Shown: piece after piece, positions 23,548-32,286 of the stretch
Layout: each line of letters begins with the position of its first letter
Numbering within the stretch: position 1 is the stretch's first letter
Source of the DNA: Kiritimatiellia bacterium
Lineage (GTDB): Bacteria; Verrucomicrobiota; Kiritimatiellia; RFP12; UBA1067
Assembly (NCBI GenBank): GCA_028686345.1
Contig: JAQUCE010000025.1
Span: forward strand, 1 to 53,030
Direction: 5' to 3'
Length of the DNA: 53,030 nt
Notes under the pieces: generated by a model
Databases searched by the model: none
What the model saw: only the letters and a program-made list of their open reading frames with translations
Told to the model about the DNA's origin: nothing
Made by a program: the position numbers and the translations under genes

Positions 23548-26500
23548 CTACCTGATAACTATGACAGTTCCCTTAGCGGTAATGCGTGCCTTGAGCGCAT
23601 TGTCCTCAACCAAGAGCTCGATCTTCATGCCCGCGCCGTTGATTCCGGCGGCGGCTTCACCCCTCCACGCAGCCAGATTGGCCGCGCCGACCAGCGAGCC
23701 TGAAGGTTCCAGAATGGTGTAGACACCCGGCCTGACTTGCTCGAACACGACTGTTCCTTTATCGCCCAGAGTCAGATCCCCGTTGATTGAGATCACCGCC
23801 TCGCCCGCAGCGGGCAGCTCTGTTACGGTTATCACTGTGCCGCCCACCCCAGCTGCGGCGGTGTAGCTGAGCATAAGATCACCATCAATATACATGCCGC
23901 CGCTGCCGGCACTGATCGCCGAGGCGCTCACCAGTGCTCCGGCGAAGGTTCCTGAGCCGCTCAAGGTCAAAAGACCCTCATCCAGCACCCGGTAACCAGG
24001 CACCGGACGGTCAAACCATTTGGCTGAGAGATAGGCATCATTCTGCTCCTGTTCAATTGGCAGCAGTTGCCGGCGATAGATCAGCACCTCGCCGAGCCGC
24101 TGGGCACCGGAACGGTGTCCATAATCTTTATTCACCCGCTCACTGGCAAAAGCGCCCGCCCAGGTCGGACCGGCGGCCCGCAGTGAGAGCAGATGATAAC
24201 CAGCTGATGGAAAACCGTTGGTCAGACCGGGTGCTGCAAGGATCTCCCCGTTCATGCGGGTTTCGCCATTGAGGATATTGGGGATTCTTCCACGAGTGGC
24301 AAACCTGACCCCTGACCAGAGCGGCGTGCGGTAGTCGGCATAGCCGTAATTGAAGGGCGTTGATGACTGATCGCTGCAGCGGAAATAATCTATGTCGCCG
24401 GTATTCCAATCTCCCAGCATCTGGCCGCCGCCGTTCTGCGCACCGATCACCCAGTGTACGGCCTGCACATCAGTGTAGCGGGTGCTCCAGATCATGCCGC
24501 GTTCATCGGTTTTGCTGGTGCCCAGCGTTCCAAAATCCACCACTGGCAGACCATTAAGCTGACCCCCCATGATCACCGGCATGCGCACCAGTGAGGTGGC
24601 TTTGTTCAGACCGGGGGTGCCATCGCGCACTGTGCGTTTGTCCAGCCACTCCAATTTGCCGGCACCGTTTGTCACGAGCGAGCCACTCTGACTGGCATCC
24701 ACCCAGAAGGCCGGGGCAGCCACCGGGCCTGATGGCGTGACTTTGGTGCGGGTGGTGTCGATATTGATTGAACCGCCCTGGTTTTCAATCGCGCCGGCAA
24801 AGCCGTAGCTCTCATTGAAGCTGATTGAGCCGCCGCCGGCGACTGAGATTGAGCCGATGCCCTCAAGGGCTGGTGAACTCAGTGTCGCGCCGCCCGCCAC
24901 CTCAACTGACGTTCCCTGCAGCGCAAGCGCCGTGTCACTGACCATATCGGTCTTAAGCAGGATAGTTCCGTTGACAAAGGTGACCTTGGCCCCTGTTTCA
25001 ATTTTCACGCCACTGTTCAGGGTCAGCACTGAGTTCCGACCCAGATCAACGGTCGCGTCAACATTGGCGCGCGCCTCAAATACGTTCAGCGTCAGGGCTG
25101 TGTTGTCAGGCAGAGAGAGCCCTTCGCTGAGATATCCACTCTGATTGAAGAGCACAATTTTGTCAACATTCGCCACCGAGCCGGTGACGCTGAGCACCCC
25201 GCCGTAAAGATATATAGCGCTGCCAGGGAGTGAACTCAGATTGGCCACAGTAGTCGTCTGCCCAACAGGAAAGGCCATATTCTTGGCCGCTCCGAAACTG
25301 AGGGTTCCGATCTGCAGAGCCGTCGCATCAGCGGCTCTTAGATAAAAACGACCCTCACCCCCGGTGTTGTTATTTAATCTACCGATATTTGCCGCAGCTC
25401 CCTGCACAAAATTGAGGCTTTTAGTCCTGTTGCCGTTGGCTGTATAGATAGTGATCGGAACGCGACCAGAGCCATTGACAGTGAGTGTTTTATAGTTATG
25501 GTTCACCGATGCAATGCTTGCAAACACATCGCCGGACATGGTGAAATCGGTTTCATCAACCAATAGCGTTCCGGCGCAGATTACTGAGCCGTCACCGCTC
25601 CTGGTCAGCGTACCTCTACCATACACATCCTGTATATTCAGTGCCACGTCCTCGGCCAGCTGGAGCTGCAGAGTCCGGGGTTCCGTCTCCAGATATCCCA
25701 CACCGACATCTAACGCGCCGGAAATTGAAAGCACTCCGGCGGCATTCAAAGTACCGATTGAAATCCGGCCAGACGAAGAGCCGAGCACCGTGCGCTCATA
25801 CGCATAGGCCCGGTCAATTAGAACATCGTCGAAGCCATTGAAAGTAAGAGCATCCTTGGCATAGAGAAAGCTGCTCAGCAAGGCAGCCCCGTTGCCGGTC
25901 ACGGTCAAGCTCTCATCCGCGGCAACAACTATACCGCCGACACTCAGATCCGCTACCGCATGTACGATCACACTGCCGGAGCCGGAGAGCTGGCCAATGT
26001 AGGGCGCAGAGGCCAGCGAGAGATCGGCTGTCACCACACAGCCATTCCTAACCCGCAGCTCGCCAGCGCTAAAAGGCAGAGCGCTCTGCGTAGCATTGCT
26101 CACAGTGTAGCCACTCACACCCACCTCAATCCGCTCAACCTTAGCGATATTGCTGAGGGCGCGTAGTGGATCAACCCCGGGTGCATCCAGGTTGAGAGTG
26201 TTGATCCGAACGCTCCCGCCAACAGCGCTGAGCGTCGCGGAGGCGCCTCCCAGACGCACTGAGGCGAGGGTCACATCTCCCCCGAACCACTTCTTCTGCA
26301 AATAGTTTTCGGTGTCCAGGATCTCCGCATCGCTCAGGGCATTGGTAAAGACCAGCACCTCACCGAGACGCTGACATCCGGAGCGTAAATTATAATCAGA
26401 GAGCCGTTCCGATGCAAAGGCTTTTGCAACGGTATCATCTGCCGTACGCAGTGAGATCACATGATACCCAGGTGTGGGAAAGCCTCGCTGGAAAGAGTCG

Positions 26501-29052
26501 TAGAGTTCACCGTTGACCCGCGTGGTTCCATCGCGAACATCCCGCAGATTATCCCGATTGGCATTGGCGTAACGAGTGCTGAACAGCGCTGTATAAGGGG
26601 TGTTCAGAGGGTAATCGAAGAAATTGCTGATACTAGGCACAAGCTCGCCGCGCAGAAAATCTAGCAGCGACTCATCACCGAGCAGCATGCCGCCGCCCTC
26701 CTGAGCGCCGATCACCCAGAAGACTGTACGGATATTGGTCAACCGCTGATCCCAGACCATGCCCTTATAAGTGGAGGAGGAGGGCGAAGCAAATTTGACC
26801 ACGCTGTTGTTGTTCAGCTCATTGGCGAGAATCACTGGCTGCTCCCCTGTGGCCGTGGCTTGCATGGTGTGAATGCCGCCACTGTAACGCTTGTCGCGCC
26901 ACTGGAGATTACTCCCGGTCACCAGCGACTCCGAAGCTGTGGCGTCGACCCAGAAAGCGGGCTCACCCGATGTCCAGAGAGGCACTGCCGGCGCGGATGG
27001 CGCGCTCAGCACAACACTGCCGTCATTGATATCCAGGTGCACAGAGGAGGCGACATCCGCGACTGCCAGCACACCGCCGTCCAGTCGGAAGGTGCCGTCA
27101 CCGGCGAGTGACCCGACCGTCAGTGTGTTGCCTGCGCCGGGATTAATCGCAAAAACACCACCAACGGCAATCGCACAGCTTTCGATATTGTTGACCAAAG
27201 AGCCGCCGGTCAGCTCAATGCCAGCAGCAGCACCTTCAAACACAGTTAAATCACCAACCGCCAACCCGCCTCCACCCGCGACAGAGAGCGTGCTGCCATA
27301 GAAATTCAGGTTGCTCACACTCAGCAATGTGGCTGGCGTGAGGGTTATATCCCACCATACATTCAGCTCCGATAAAACGCTCAAAGCACTATTCAAGGTT
27401 GTGCCGCTGCTTGCAGTGAGAGTGCCGCCATCCGTATCGAACACAGATTTGTCAATAATATCAAAGCTGCCGCCGCCGGCAACGGAGAGCGTGCCCCCGC
27501 CGCTGAGAGTGTAAATCACAACATGACCGCTGGAGTGAATTGTGGCGGTGACACCAGCGGGAATCTGCAGCTGCTCTAAAACGAGATCAACTCCATCCGC
27601 CACTGTCAGCGTTCCGCCCTGCAGCTCCACAGATGAAATCACCACACTCTCAACCAGCGAGGTCACGGAAACAGCGCCGTCAACCACAAGGTTCAGCTCC
27701 AGGGCTGGATTCACGCCGGTAATTAGCGCTGCCGAGCCGCTGAGCGCAAGCGTCATCTCGCCTGCGTCGGCAAGGTTGTCGAGCAACACTGTGCCGCTGT
27801 CACGGGCCAGAGTGCCGCTGAAGCCGCTCTGATCGCCGCCAAAGGTCAGGGTGCCATCCCCTGCGATGTTCAACCGCGCCGCGCCGCTTAAACCCTGGCG
27901 CATCAGCACGTCATTGGCACCGATGTCCAGCGTTGATTCCGCTGAAACAGCGACACCCACCGAAGCTCCCCGAAAGAGACCGGCGCTATTCGGAGTTAGC
28001 ACCTCCAGCGTGCCGCCGGCAAAATCGAAATTGATTGTTCCAGCGTCGGCATACACATCAGGTGTACGCAGTACGCCGCCATCCTGCAGCAGAATATTGC
28101 CGATACGGAGGCTCTGCGATGACAGAACTCGCTGCGAGGCTGTGACCACTGCGTTGCTGCCGATCTCAATGGTGTTGGTGTTGGGCAGATTATAGTTGGA
28201 GTCTTTCCAGCCCATCCAGATGGTGCCCACATTGACAACCGCCGGTGTACCGTTAGTCCCGTTCACCACCAGCGTGCCAGGCTGCTTGGTACCCACGAAA
28301 ATGCCGCCATCCGCAGCTGCTCCTGTAGCGGCAAATATGCCGCCCAGAATCTCCGCCCGCGCCGACCCCGCACCGGGATCACCCTGGGCTGTATAACCGA
28401 TCAGCAGCACCGCCCCGCCGGAGCCGCTGCAGTTGACAACCCCGGAGTTCATCCGGAAAAGGGCGCCGTCGGCCATCACATCCTGACCCATGCGCACGAT
28501 CTTTGTACTGATAGTGCCGCCGTCGAGCACCAACGCGGCAGTTCCATCCACATATAGATCCTTGTTCGCCGCCGTCAAGATTTCACCTTCGGCTGTAACC
28601 TTGGTAACCCCAGCTTCAAAGGCGGGGGTCGCCCCGCTCAGAAAATCCCAGGGGGCTTCAATGGAAAGTTCGCCAGCTCCCTGTTTGATGATCTTGGAAC
28701 CTCCCTGGCTTGTGACTGGAGCCGCCAGCTCCACTGTGCCGCTATCGACGGTCAGAACTCGCTCCCCATCCAAAACAAGCGCACTCCCAGCAGGGCTGCC
28801 GGATGCAACTCGCCATGCTCCGCTGCCGAAGATCACATCAGCTGCGTTAGTGCGGCTGCCATCCAATGCAACCGTCAGCTTCCCGCTGTGTGTATTGGTA
28901 AAATAAAGGTTGACACTGCCGTTGGGAACAGCCGCGCCATCCCAGTTGGCACCCGTTCCCCAGCTTCCATCCACCCCGCTGATCCAGCTTTGACCATAAG
29001 AGGAAGAAACTGCAACCAGAACGACTGCTGATATTTTGCATAACAACTTCAT
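23548..29052 (-). CDS. Giant secreted beta-strand-repeat protein with duplicated LamG-like domain
   Basis: 1834 residues with a signal peptide (MKLLCKISAVVLVAVSSSYG). The start of the mature protein (GSWGTGANWDGAAVPNG) and the many short strands rich in Gly, Ser, Thr, Val and Leu resemble autotransporter-associated beta-strand repeats, probably forming a long beta-helix. Two homologous inserted domains occur at about 700-925 and 1440-1680, sharing PAFWVDA, a W.DKR motif, HWVIGAQ/FWVIGAQ, GGG..LGD, GYH..SLR and QRLGEVL; they look LamG/concanavalin-like. I find no C-terminal barrel, PEP-CTERM, sortase or T9SS tail; the end is KARITAKGTVIVIR. It is probably a surface or extracellular carbohydrate-binding adhesin. 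Divergent from the XylR-type regulator, whose operator lies 81 bp upstream. Confidence 0.85.
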   Translation of the reverse strand: MKLLCKISAVVLVAVSSSYGQSWISGVDGSWGTGANWDGAAVPNGSVNLYFTNTHSGKLTVALDGSRTNAADVIFGSGAWRVASGSPAGSALVLDGERVLTVDSGTVELAAPVTSQGGSKIIKQGAGELSIEAPWDFLSGATPAFEAGVTKVTAEGEILTAANKDLYVDGTAALVLDGGTISTKIVRMGQDVMADGALFRMNSGVVNCSGSGGAVLLIGYTAQGDPGAGSARAEILGGIFAATGAAADGGIFVGTKQPGTLVVNGTNGTPAVVNVGTIWMGWKDSNYNLPNTNTIEIGSNAVVTASQRVLSSQSLRIGNILLQDGGVLRTPDVYADAGTINFDFAGGTLEVLTPNSAGLFRGASVGVAVSAESTLDIGANDVLMRQGLSGAARLNIAGDGTLTFGGDQSGFSGTLARDSGTVLLDNLADAGEMTLALSGSAALITGVNPALELNLVVDGAVSVTSLVESVVISSVELQGGTLTVADGVDLVLEQLQIPAGVTATIHSSGHVVIYTLSGGGTLSVAGGGSFDIIDKSVFDTDGGTLTASSGTTLNSALSVLSELNVWWDITLTPATLLSVSNLNFYGSTLSVAGGGGLAVGDLTVFEGAAAGIELTGGSLVNNIESCAIAVGGVFAINPGAGNTLTVGSLAGDGTFRLDGGVLAVADVASSVHLDINDGSVVLSAPSAPAVPLWTSGEPAFWVDATASESLVTGSNLQWRDKRYSGGIHTMQATATGEQPVILANELNNNSVVKFASPSSSTYKGMVWDQRLTNIRTVFWVIGAQEGGGMLLGDESLLDFLRGELVPSISNFFDYPLNTPYTALFSTRYANANRDNLRDVRDGTTRVNGELYDSFQRGFPTPGYHVISLRTADDTVAKAFASERLSDYNLRSGCQRLGEVLVFTNALSDAEILDTENYLQKKWFGGDVTLASVRLGGASATLSAVGGSVRINTLNLDAPGVDPLRALSNIAKVERIEVGVSGYTVSNATQSALPFSAGELRVRNGCVVTADLSLASAPYIGQLSGSGSVIVHAVADLSVGGIVVAADESLTVTGNGAALLSSFLYAKDALTFNGFDDVLIDRAYAYERTVLGSSSGRISIGTLNAAGVLSISGALDVGVGYLETEPRTLQLQLAEDVALNIQDVYGRGTLTRSGDGSVICAGTLLVDETDFTMSGDVFASIASVNHNYKTLTVNGSGRVPITIYTANGNRTKSLNFVQGAAANIGRLNNNTGGEGRFYLRAADATALQIGTLSFGAAKNMAFPVGQTTTVANLSSLPGSAIYLYGGVLSVTGSVANVDKIVLFNQSGYLSEGLSLPDNTALTLNVFEARANVDATVDLGRNSVLTLNSGVKIETGAKVTFVNGTILLKTDMVSDTALALQGTSVEVAGGATLSSPALEGIGSISVAGGGSISFNESYGFAGAIENQGGSINIDTTRTKVTPSGPVAAPAFWVDASQSGSLVTNGAGKLEWLDKRTVRDGTPGLNKATSLVRMPVIMGGQLNGLPVVDFGTLGTSKTDERGMIWSTRYTDVQAVHWVIGAQNGGGQMLGDWNTGDIDYFRCSDQSSTPFNYGYADYRTPLWSGVRFATRGRIPNILNGETRMNGEILAAPGLTNGFPSAGYHLLSLRAAGPTWAGAFASERVNKDYGHRSGAQRLGEVLIYRRQLLPIEQEQNDAYLSAKWFDRPVPGYRVLDEGLLTLSGSGTFAGALVSASAISAGSGGMYIDGDLMLSYTAAAGVGGTVITVTELPAAGEAVISINGDLTLGDKGTVVFEQVRPGVYTILEPSGSLVGAANLAAWRGEAAAGINGAGMKIELLVEDNALKARITAKGTVIVIR

Positions 29053-29102
29053 CTGACACCAACTTTCTTGTTTTTAATATTACTTCATATTAAAGCATGC
29101 TA

Positions 29103-29160
29103 ATAATAACTCATTTTGCTGAAAAAAACCATTGCATTATTTAGTCATCCGAGTGCATAA
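29103..29160 (-). promoter_or_regulatory. Activator site and -10 box between the secreted protein and regulator
   Basis: Minus-strand half-sites TTATGCA and TAATGCA start 21 bp apart (29160-29133), followed after 22 bp by GTTATTAT (29110-29103). The operator edge is 81 bp from the secreted-protein ATG and only 8 bp from the regulator's own ATG at 29168. Binding could thus activate the giant protein gene and repress the regulator gene. Matches 23304-23361 in sequence and spacing. Confidence 0.75.
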
Positions 29161-29167
29161 TATTGTC

Positions 29168-30322
29168 ATGTTAAGCAAGAAAAATAGGCTTGCGCAGGCG
29201 AATATTCTGATTCTCATGGAGTGGTATGACCACCAAATCCGTCAAGGCATCGGACGTTACGCACTTAAAAACAACTGGCATCTGACCATTGACGAGCGCT
29301 CCGCGATCCCCGAGGGGTGGCAGGGCGACGGAGTGCTGACTGTTTTTGATAAGCGCAACGATATCGCCGACTATGTTCAACAGCTGGATATACCGGTTGT
29401 TGATATGGGTTTGTATCACCCCGAAATTCAACTGCCGCGCGTCACCGGCGACAACCTCGACATTGGCGCGTTGGCGGCGGAGCACTTTGCGGAACGCGGC
29501 TACAGGCACATTGCCTGGTTCTCGCGAATCAGCAACCCGATTGAACAAATGCGCTATGAGGGGTTCAGGGAAAGAACGCTCAAACTGGGCTTAAACGAAC
29601 CGCTGCGCTGGGTCTGGGCGGAAAACCCCTCCCATCCAATGGACAGCTGGCAGGGATTGAGCCGCTGGCTTGAAAGCAACCTCTTAGCAGCACCAATGCC
29701 GTTGGCGGTCTTTGCCTTTAACGACTATGACGCATCCAATGTTCTTTACGTCTGCCGCAATGCAAACATCAATGTACCCGAGGATGTCGCGATTCTGGGC
29801 ATTGATAACAACGAGCTGATCTGCCTTAATCAGCCAGTGCCGATCTCCAGCATCATGCACGACCTGAATCGTGTCGGCTATGAGGCATCCCGCTTGCTGA
29901 GCAGGCTGATACAGGGCGCAACACCCCCCGCTGAGCCAATCCTAATACCGCCTAAAGGGATCCAGCTGCGCCAAAGCACGGACTATACCGCCATTGCGAT
30001 CCCGGCTGTTCGCAAAGCAATGACCTATATGAAAGAGAACATCAGCCGCAGCATAGGAATCAACGAAATTGCTGAACATGCTGGAGTATCACGAAGCACC
30101 CTGGATCGGCTTTTTCTCGAAAATTTCGGGCGAACAGTCCATACAGAGGTTCTCAGAACCCGTCTGAATGCAGTAAAACATCTATTAACAACCACCAACC
30201 TTCCAATCCACAAGATTGCCGAACAAACCGGATTCTGCCATGCGCAATACCTTAACAACCTCTTTAAACGCCATGAAGGCATCACCCCCAAAGAGTTCCG
30301 CAAACGCTATGACAGGGGGTGA
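29168..30322 (+). CDS. XylR-type transcription regulator (sugar-binding + AraC HTH)
   Basis: 384 residues from ATG 29168; an upstream in-frame ATG at 29132 would start within the operator. The N-terminal half is a LacI/XylR-type periplasmic-binding-like sensor (ANILILMEWYDHQIRQGIGRYA, PRVTGDNLDIGALAAEHF, AVFAFNDYDASNVLYVC, VAILGIDNNELICL). The last 100 residues are an AraC double helix-turn-helix: INEIAEHAGVSRSTLDRLF and IHKIAEQTGFCHAQYLNNLF, ending TPKEFRKRY. In E. coli XylR this architecture binds xylose and activates xyl genes. Here the neighbours and the shared 21-bp-period sites imply control of the giant secreted protein, the Gfo/Idh-UroD-ThuA operon and itself. The ligand is unknown. 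Confidence 0.92.
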   Translation: MLSKKNRLAQANILILMEWYDHQIRQGIGRYALKNNWHLTIDERSAIPEGWQGDGVLTVFDKRNDIADYVQQLDIPVVDMGLYHPEIQLPRVTGDNLDIGALAAEHFAERGYRHIAWFSRISNPIEQMRYEGFRERTLKLGLNEPLRWVWAENPSHPMDSWQGLSRWLESNLLAAPMPLAVFAFNDYDASNVLYVCRNANINVPEDVAILGIDNNELICLNQPVPISSIMHDLNRVGYEASRLLSRLIQGATPPAEPILIPPKGIQLRQSTDYTAIAIPAVRKAMTYMKENISRSIGINEIAEHAGVSRSTLDRLFLENFGRTVHTEVLRTRLNAVKHLLTTTNLPIHKIAEQTGFCHAQYLNNLFKRHEGITPKEFRKRYDRG

Positions 30323-30329
30323 GGGGTCG

Positions 30330-30432
30330 AGGGAATCGACTTAATCGACTTAATCGATCCTGGACGTTCCAGGCACCGGGCGCGGCGCTGGTGCCGCTGG
30401 TCGAGAGAAACGATTCAATCGACTTAACCGAT
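30330..30432. repeat. ATCGACTTA-type repeats
   Basis: Short direct repeats of AATCGACTTA occur near 30340, 30350 and 30416, around a GC-rich inverted stretch (GCACCGGGCGCGG...GGTGCC). Similar TCGACTT/AAGTCGA repeats are at 40627-40671. This fills the gap between the regulator and the NYN gene; a promoter was not assigned. Confidence 0.45.
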
Positions 30433-30478
30433 TGCTCCAACTACCCTCCTTTTAACCTTTTTAACTTTTAACCCAGCT

Positions 30479-32221
30479 ATGTCTATCTCCACCATACCGC
30501 TCACAGAGCCCTGCAAAAAAGAGTTACTGCGTATTGTCAAGTTTGTCACTGACAAGGAACTCGACACCCTGCTGAAAACCGAACCAATGTTCAGCGTAGG
30601 TGGCTTCCGCTCGCAAAAACCAGCGCTGTTGCGCAAACGGCTGGAACAGCTTGTCAGTGGCGGCGGTGCGGTCTCCTCTCAGATCCGCGCCACCCTGGCT
30701 GCTCACGCGCGCACAAACTCACTGCTGAGTCACCTCTCCGCCAGAACCCTGATCCACGGCTCCGCGGCCTGGGCCGCCCTGCTCGGCGAACATGTTTTCT
30801 TGGTTTCAGCCCTGCTGGACTCCCGCCAGGAGCTCCGCGAGCAGGCGGAACTCTGGATGGAGCGCACACCCCACTTCCTGACCATGGAACCAGCGCAGGC
30901 ACTGGCGGAGATTGTGGAGATTTTTTCAGATCTGATCGCGCTGGTCGGAGCGCAGCCAGGCCAAAACATTCCTGTTACCAAAGAGAGCTGGCATGAACAA
31001 AGAGAGCGGCTGGAGCAAAGAGTCAGAGCCCTGCAATCCGAAAACCGTCGGCTGAAAGGGATCGATGATAAAAACAACCGCACCAATGAGATGCTCAAAA
31101 AAGAGATTGAAAAGAACGACACTCTCGCACTAAAACTGAAGAGTGCTGAAACGCAACTGCGTCAGGCCTGCCGGGAGCTGGAAACAACTACAGCTGAGCT
31201 GCAACGTGAAACCAGCCGCCGCGAGGAGCGCCTGCAGGCAGCCTTGGAGATCTCGCTGGCGCAGGAGTTTCATGGATGGCTAACGCAGGCCCGCGACCTT
31301 GAGTCCGCAGTCCTCCACCCGAATTCAGCTCATGACGCAGTCGTTTTTGCCGAAAGCGCGCTAAAAAAACAGGCGCAGATCGACCGCCACAGCCGTAATC
31401 GGCTGGAGCTGACCGCCCGGCTGCAACAGCTTCAGGAACTGATTGCCACGGTTCACGCAACACTCCAGAATGCAATTCATCGATCGCCGGAACTCAAGCA
31501 GGCTGAAGAGAGGTTGGCACAAGAGATCAACCAGATCGAAGGGTTAATCGGAGCAGGACAAGCGAGTGCCGCACCCATGGAGGAGGCGCTGATCAACCGT
31601 ATCCATGCCGCACCCGATGAGGCCCTGCCGCGCTTACGCGCGCTTCCGAAACTGCTTAAAGAGCTGAAAATTCTCAACACCGACTCCTTGAATCGGGTGG
31701 AGGCGGAGTTCACCCGCCGCCTCTCGGCGATTGCAGCCATTGGGGTGCCCCCTGACCCTGAGAGGGAGAGGCGTACGGATGCCGCCTCCCTGCTCGGGCG
31801 CGCCCTGGCAGGCCAGGTGCCCGCCATCCTGTTACTGGATGGGCACAACGTCATCTTCGGACTCCCGGCCCGCTACATGCCCGGTCGCGGCAAATCCGTC
31901 ACCGATGCTCAGAAAAGACAGAACCTGGTCGATGACCTGATCCGCATCACCGCTCCCAACCCCGCCCTGCGCGCCATCCTGCTCTTTGACGGTCCCACCC
32001 GCAGCGATGCCACCCCGGCCCCGAATGTCAGCGTGACCTACTCCGGCGGCGAGGGTGAGCACCGCGCCGACAAGGTACTCATCGACAAGATACGTTTCCT
32101 GAAGGGTGCCTACCCTGAGGCGAACCTGCTGCTGGTTAGCAATGACAATGATCTATGCCGCGAAGCCCGGCGGCTGGGAGCTCAGAACCTCTCGGTGCTG
32201 GATTTCGGCGGTTATCTGTAG
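30479..32221 (+). CDS. Coiled-coil protein with C-terminal NYN (YacP-like) nuclease domain
   Basis: 580 residues. The last about 130 form an NYN/PIN-fold nuclease domain of the YacP type: AILLLDGHNVIF (Asp454, Asn457), AILLFDGP (Asp504) and LLVSNDNDLCREARRLGA (Asp556, Asp558), the acidic set expected to bind a metal. The N-terminal 160 residues are helical; 170-260 and 300-360 are Glu/Gln/Arg/Leu-rich and very likely coiled coil (ERLEQRVRALQSENRRLKG). NYN proteins cleave RNA, for instance Rae1 on ribosomes, but known YacP-like proteins are only about 170 residues, so the long coiled-coil part is unusual. No Shine-Dalgarno is evident. The TAG stop is part of the GTAG foot of a REP palindrome, next to the RAYT gene. 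Confidence 0.82.
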   Translation: MSISTIPLTEPCKKELLRIVKFVTDKELDTLLKTEPMFSVGGFRSQKPALLRKRLEQLVSGGGAVSSQIRATLAAHARTNSLLSHLSARTLIHGSAAWAALLGEHVFLVSALLDSRQELREQAELWMERTPHFLTMEPAQALAEIVEIFSDLIALVGAQPGQNIPVTKESWHEQRERLEQRVRALQSENRRLKGIDDKNNRTNEMLKKEIEKNDTLALKLKSAETQLRQACRELETTTAELQRETSRREERLQAALEISLAQEFHGWLTQARDLESAVLHPNSAHDAVVFAESALKKQAQIDRHSRNRLELTARLQQLQELIATVHATLQNAIHRSPELKQAEERLAQEINQIEGLIGAGQASAAPMEEALINRIHAAPDEALPRLRALPKLLKELKILNTDSLNRVEAEFTRRLSAIAAIGVPPDPERERRTDAASLLGRALAGQVPAILLLDGHNVIFGLPARYMPGRGKSVTDAQKRQNLVDDLIRITAPNPALRAILLFDGPTRSDATPAPNVSVTYSGGEGEHRADKVLIDKIRFLKGAYPEANLLLVSNDNDLCREARRLGAQNLSVLDFGGYL

Positions 32222-32274
32222 GGGCGAAAAATCTTTCGCCCTTACCGCACGGGCGGCAGATTTTCGCCCTTACC
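32218..32274 (+). repeat. REP palindromes 5' of the RAYT gene
   Basis: A complete unit (32218-32245) has GTAG, the stem GGGCGAAA/TTTCGCCC with loop AATC, and a terminal CTTAC. A decayed second unit follows (about 32250-32274). REP units beside a RAYT gene are the usual arrangement of REP/RAYT systems. The TAG within GTAG is the stop codon of the NYN gene. Confidence 0.88.
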
Positions 32275-32286
32275 CAACGGTGATCA

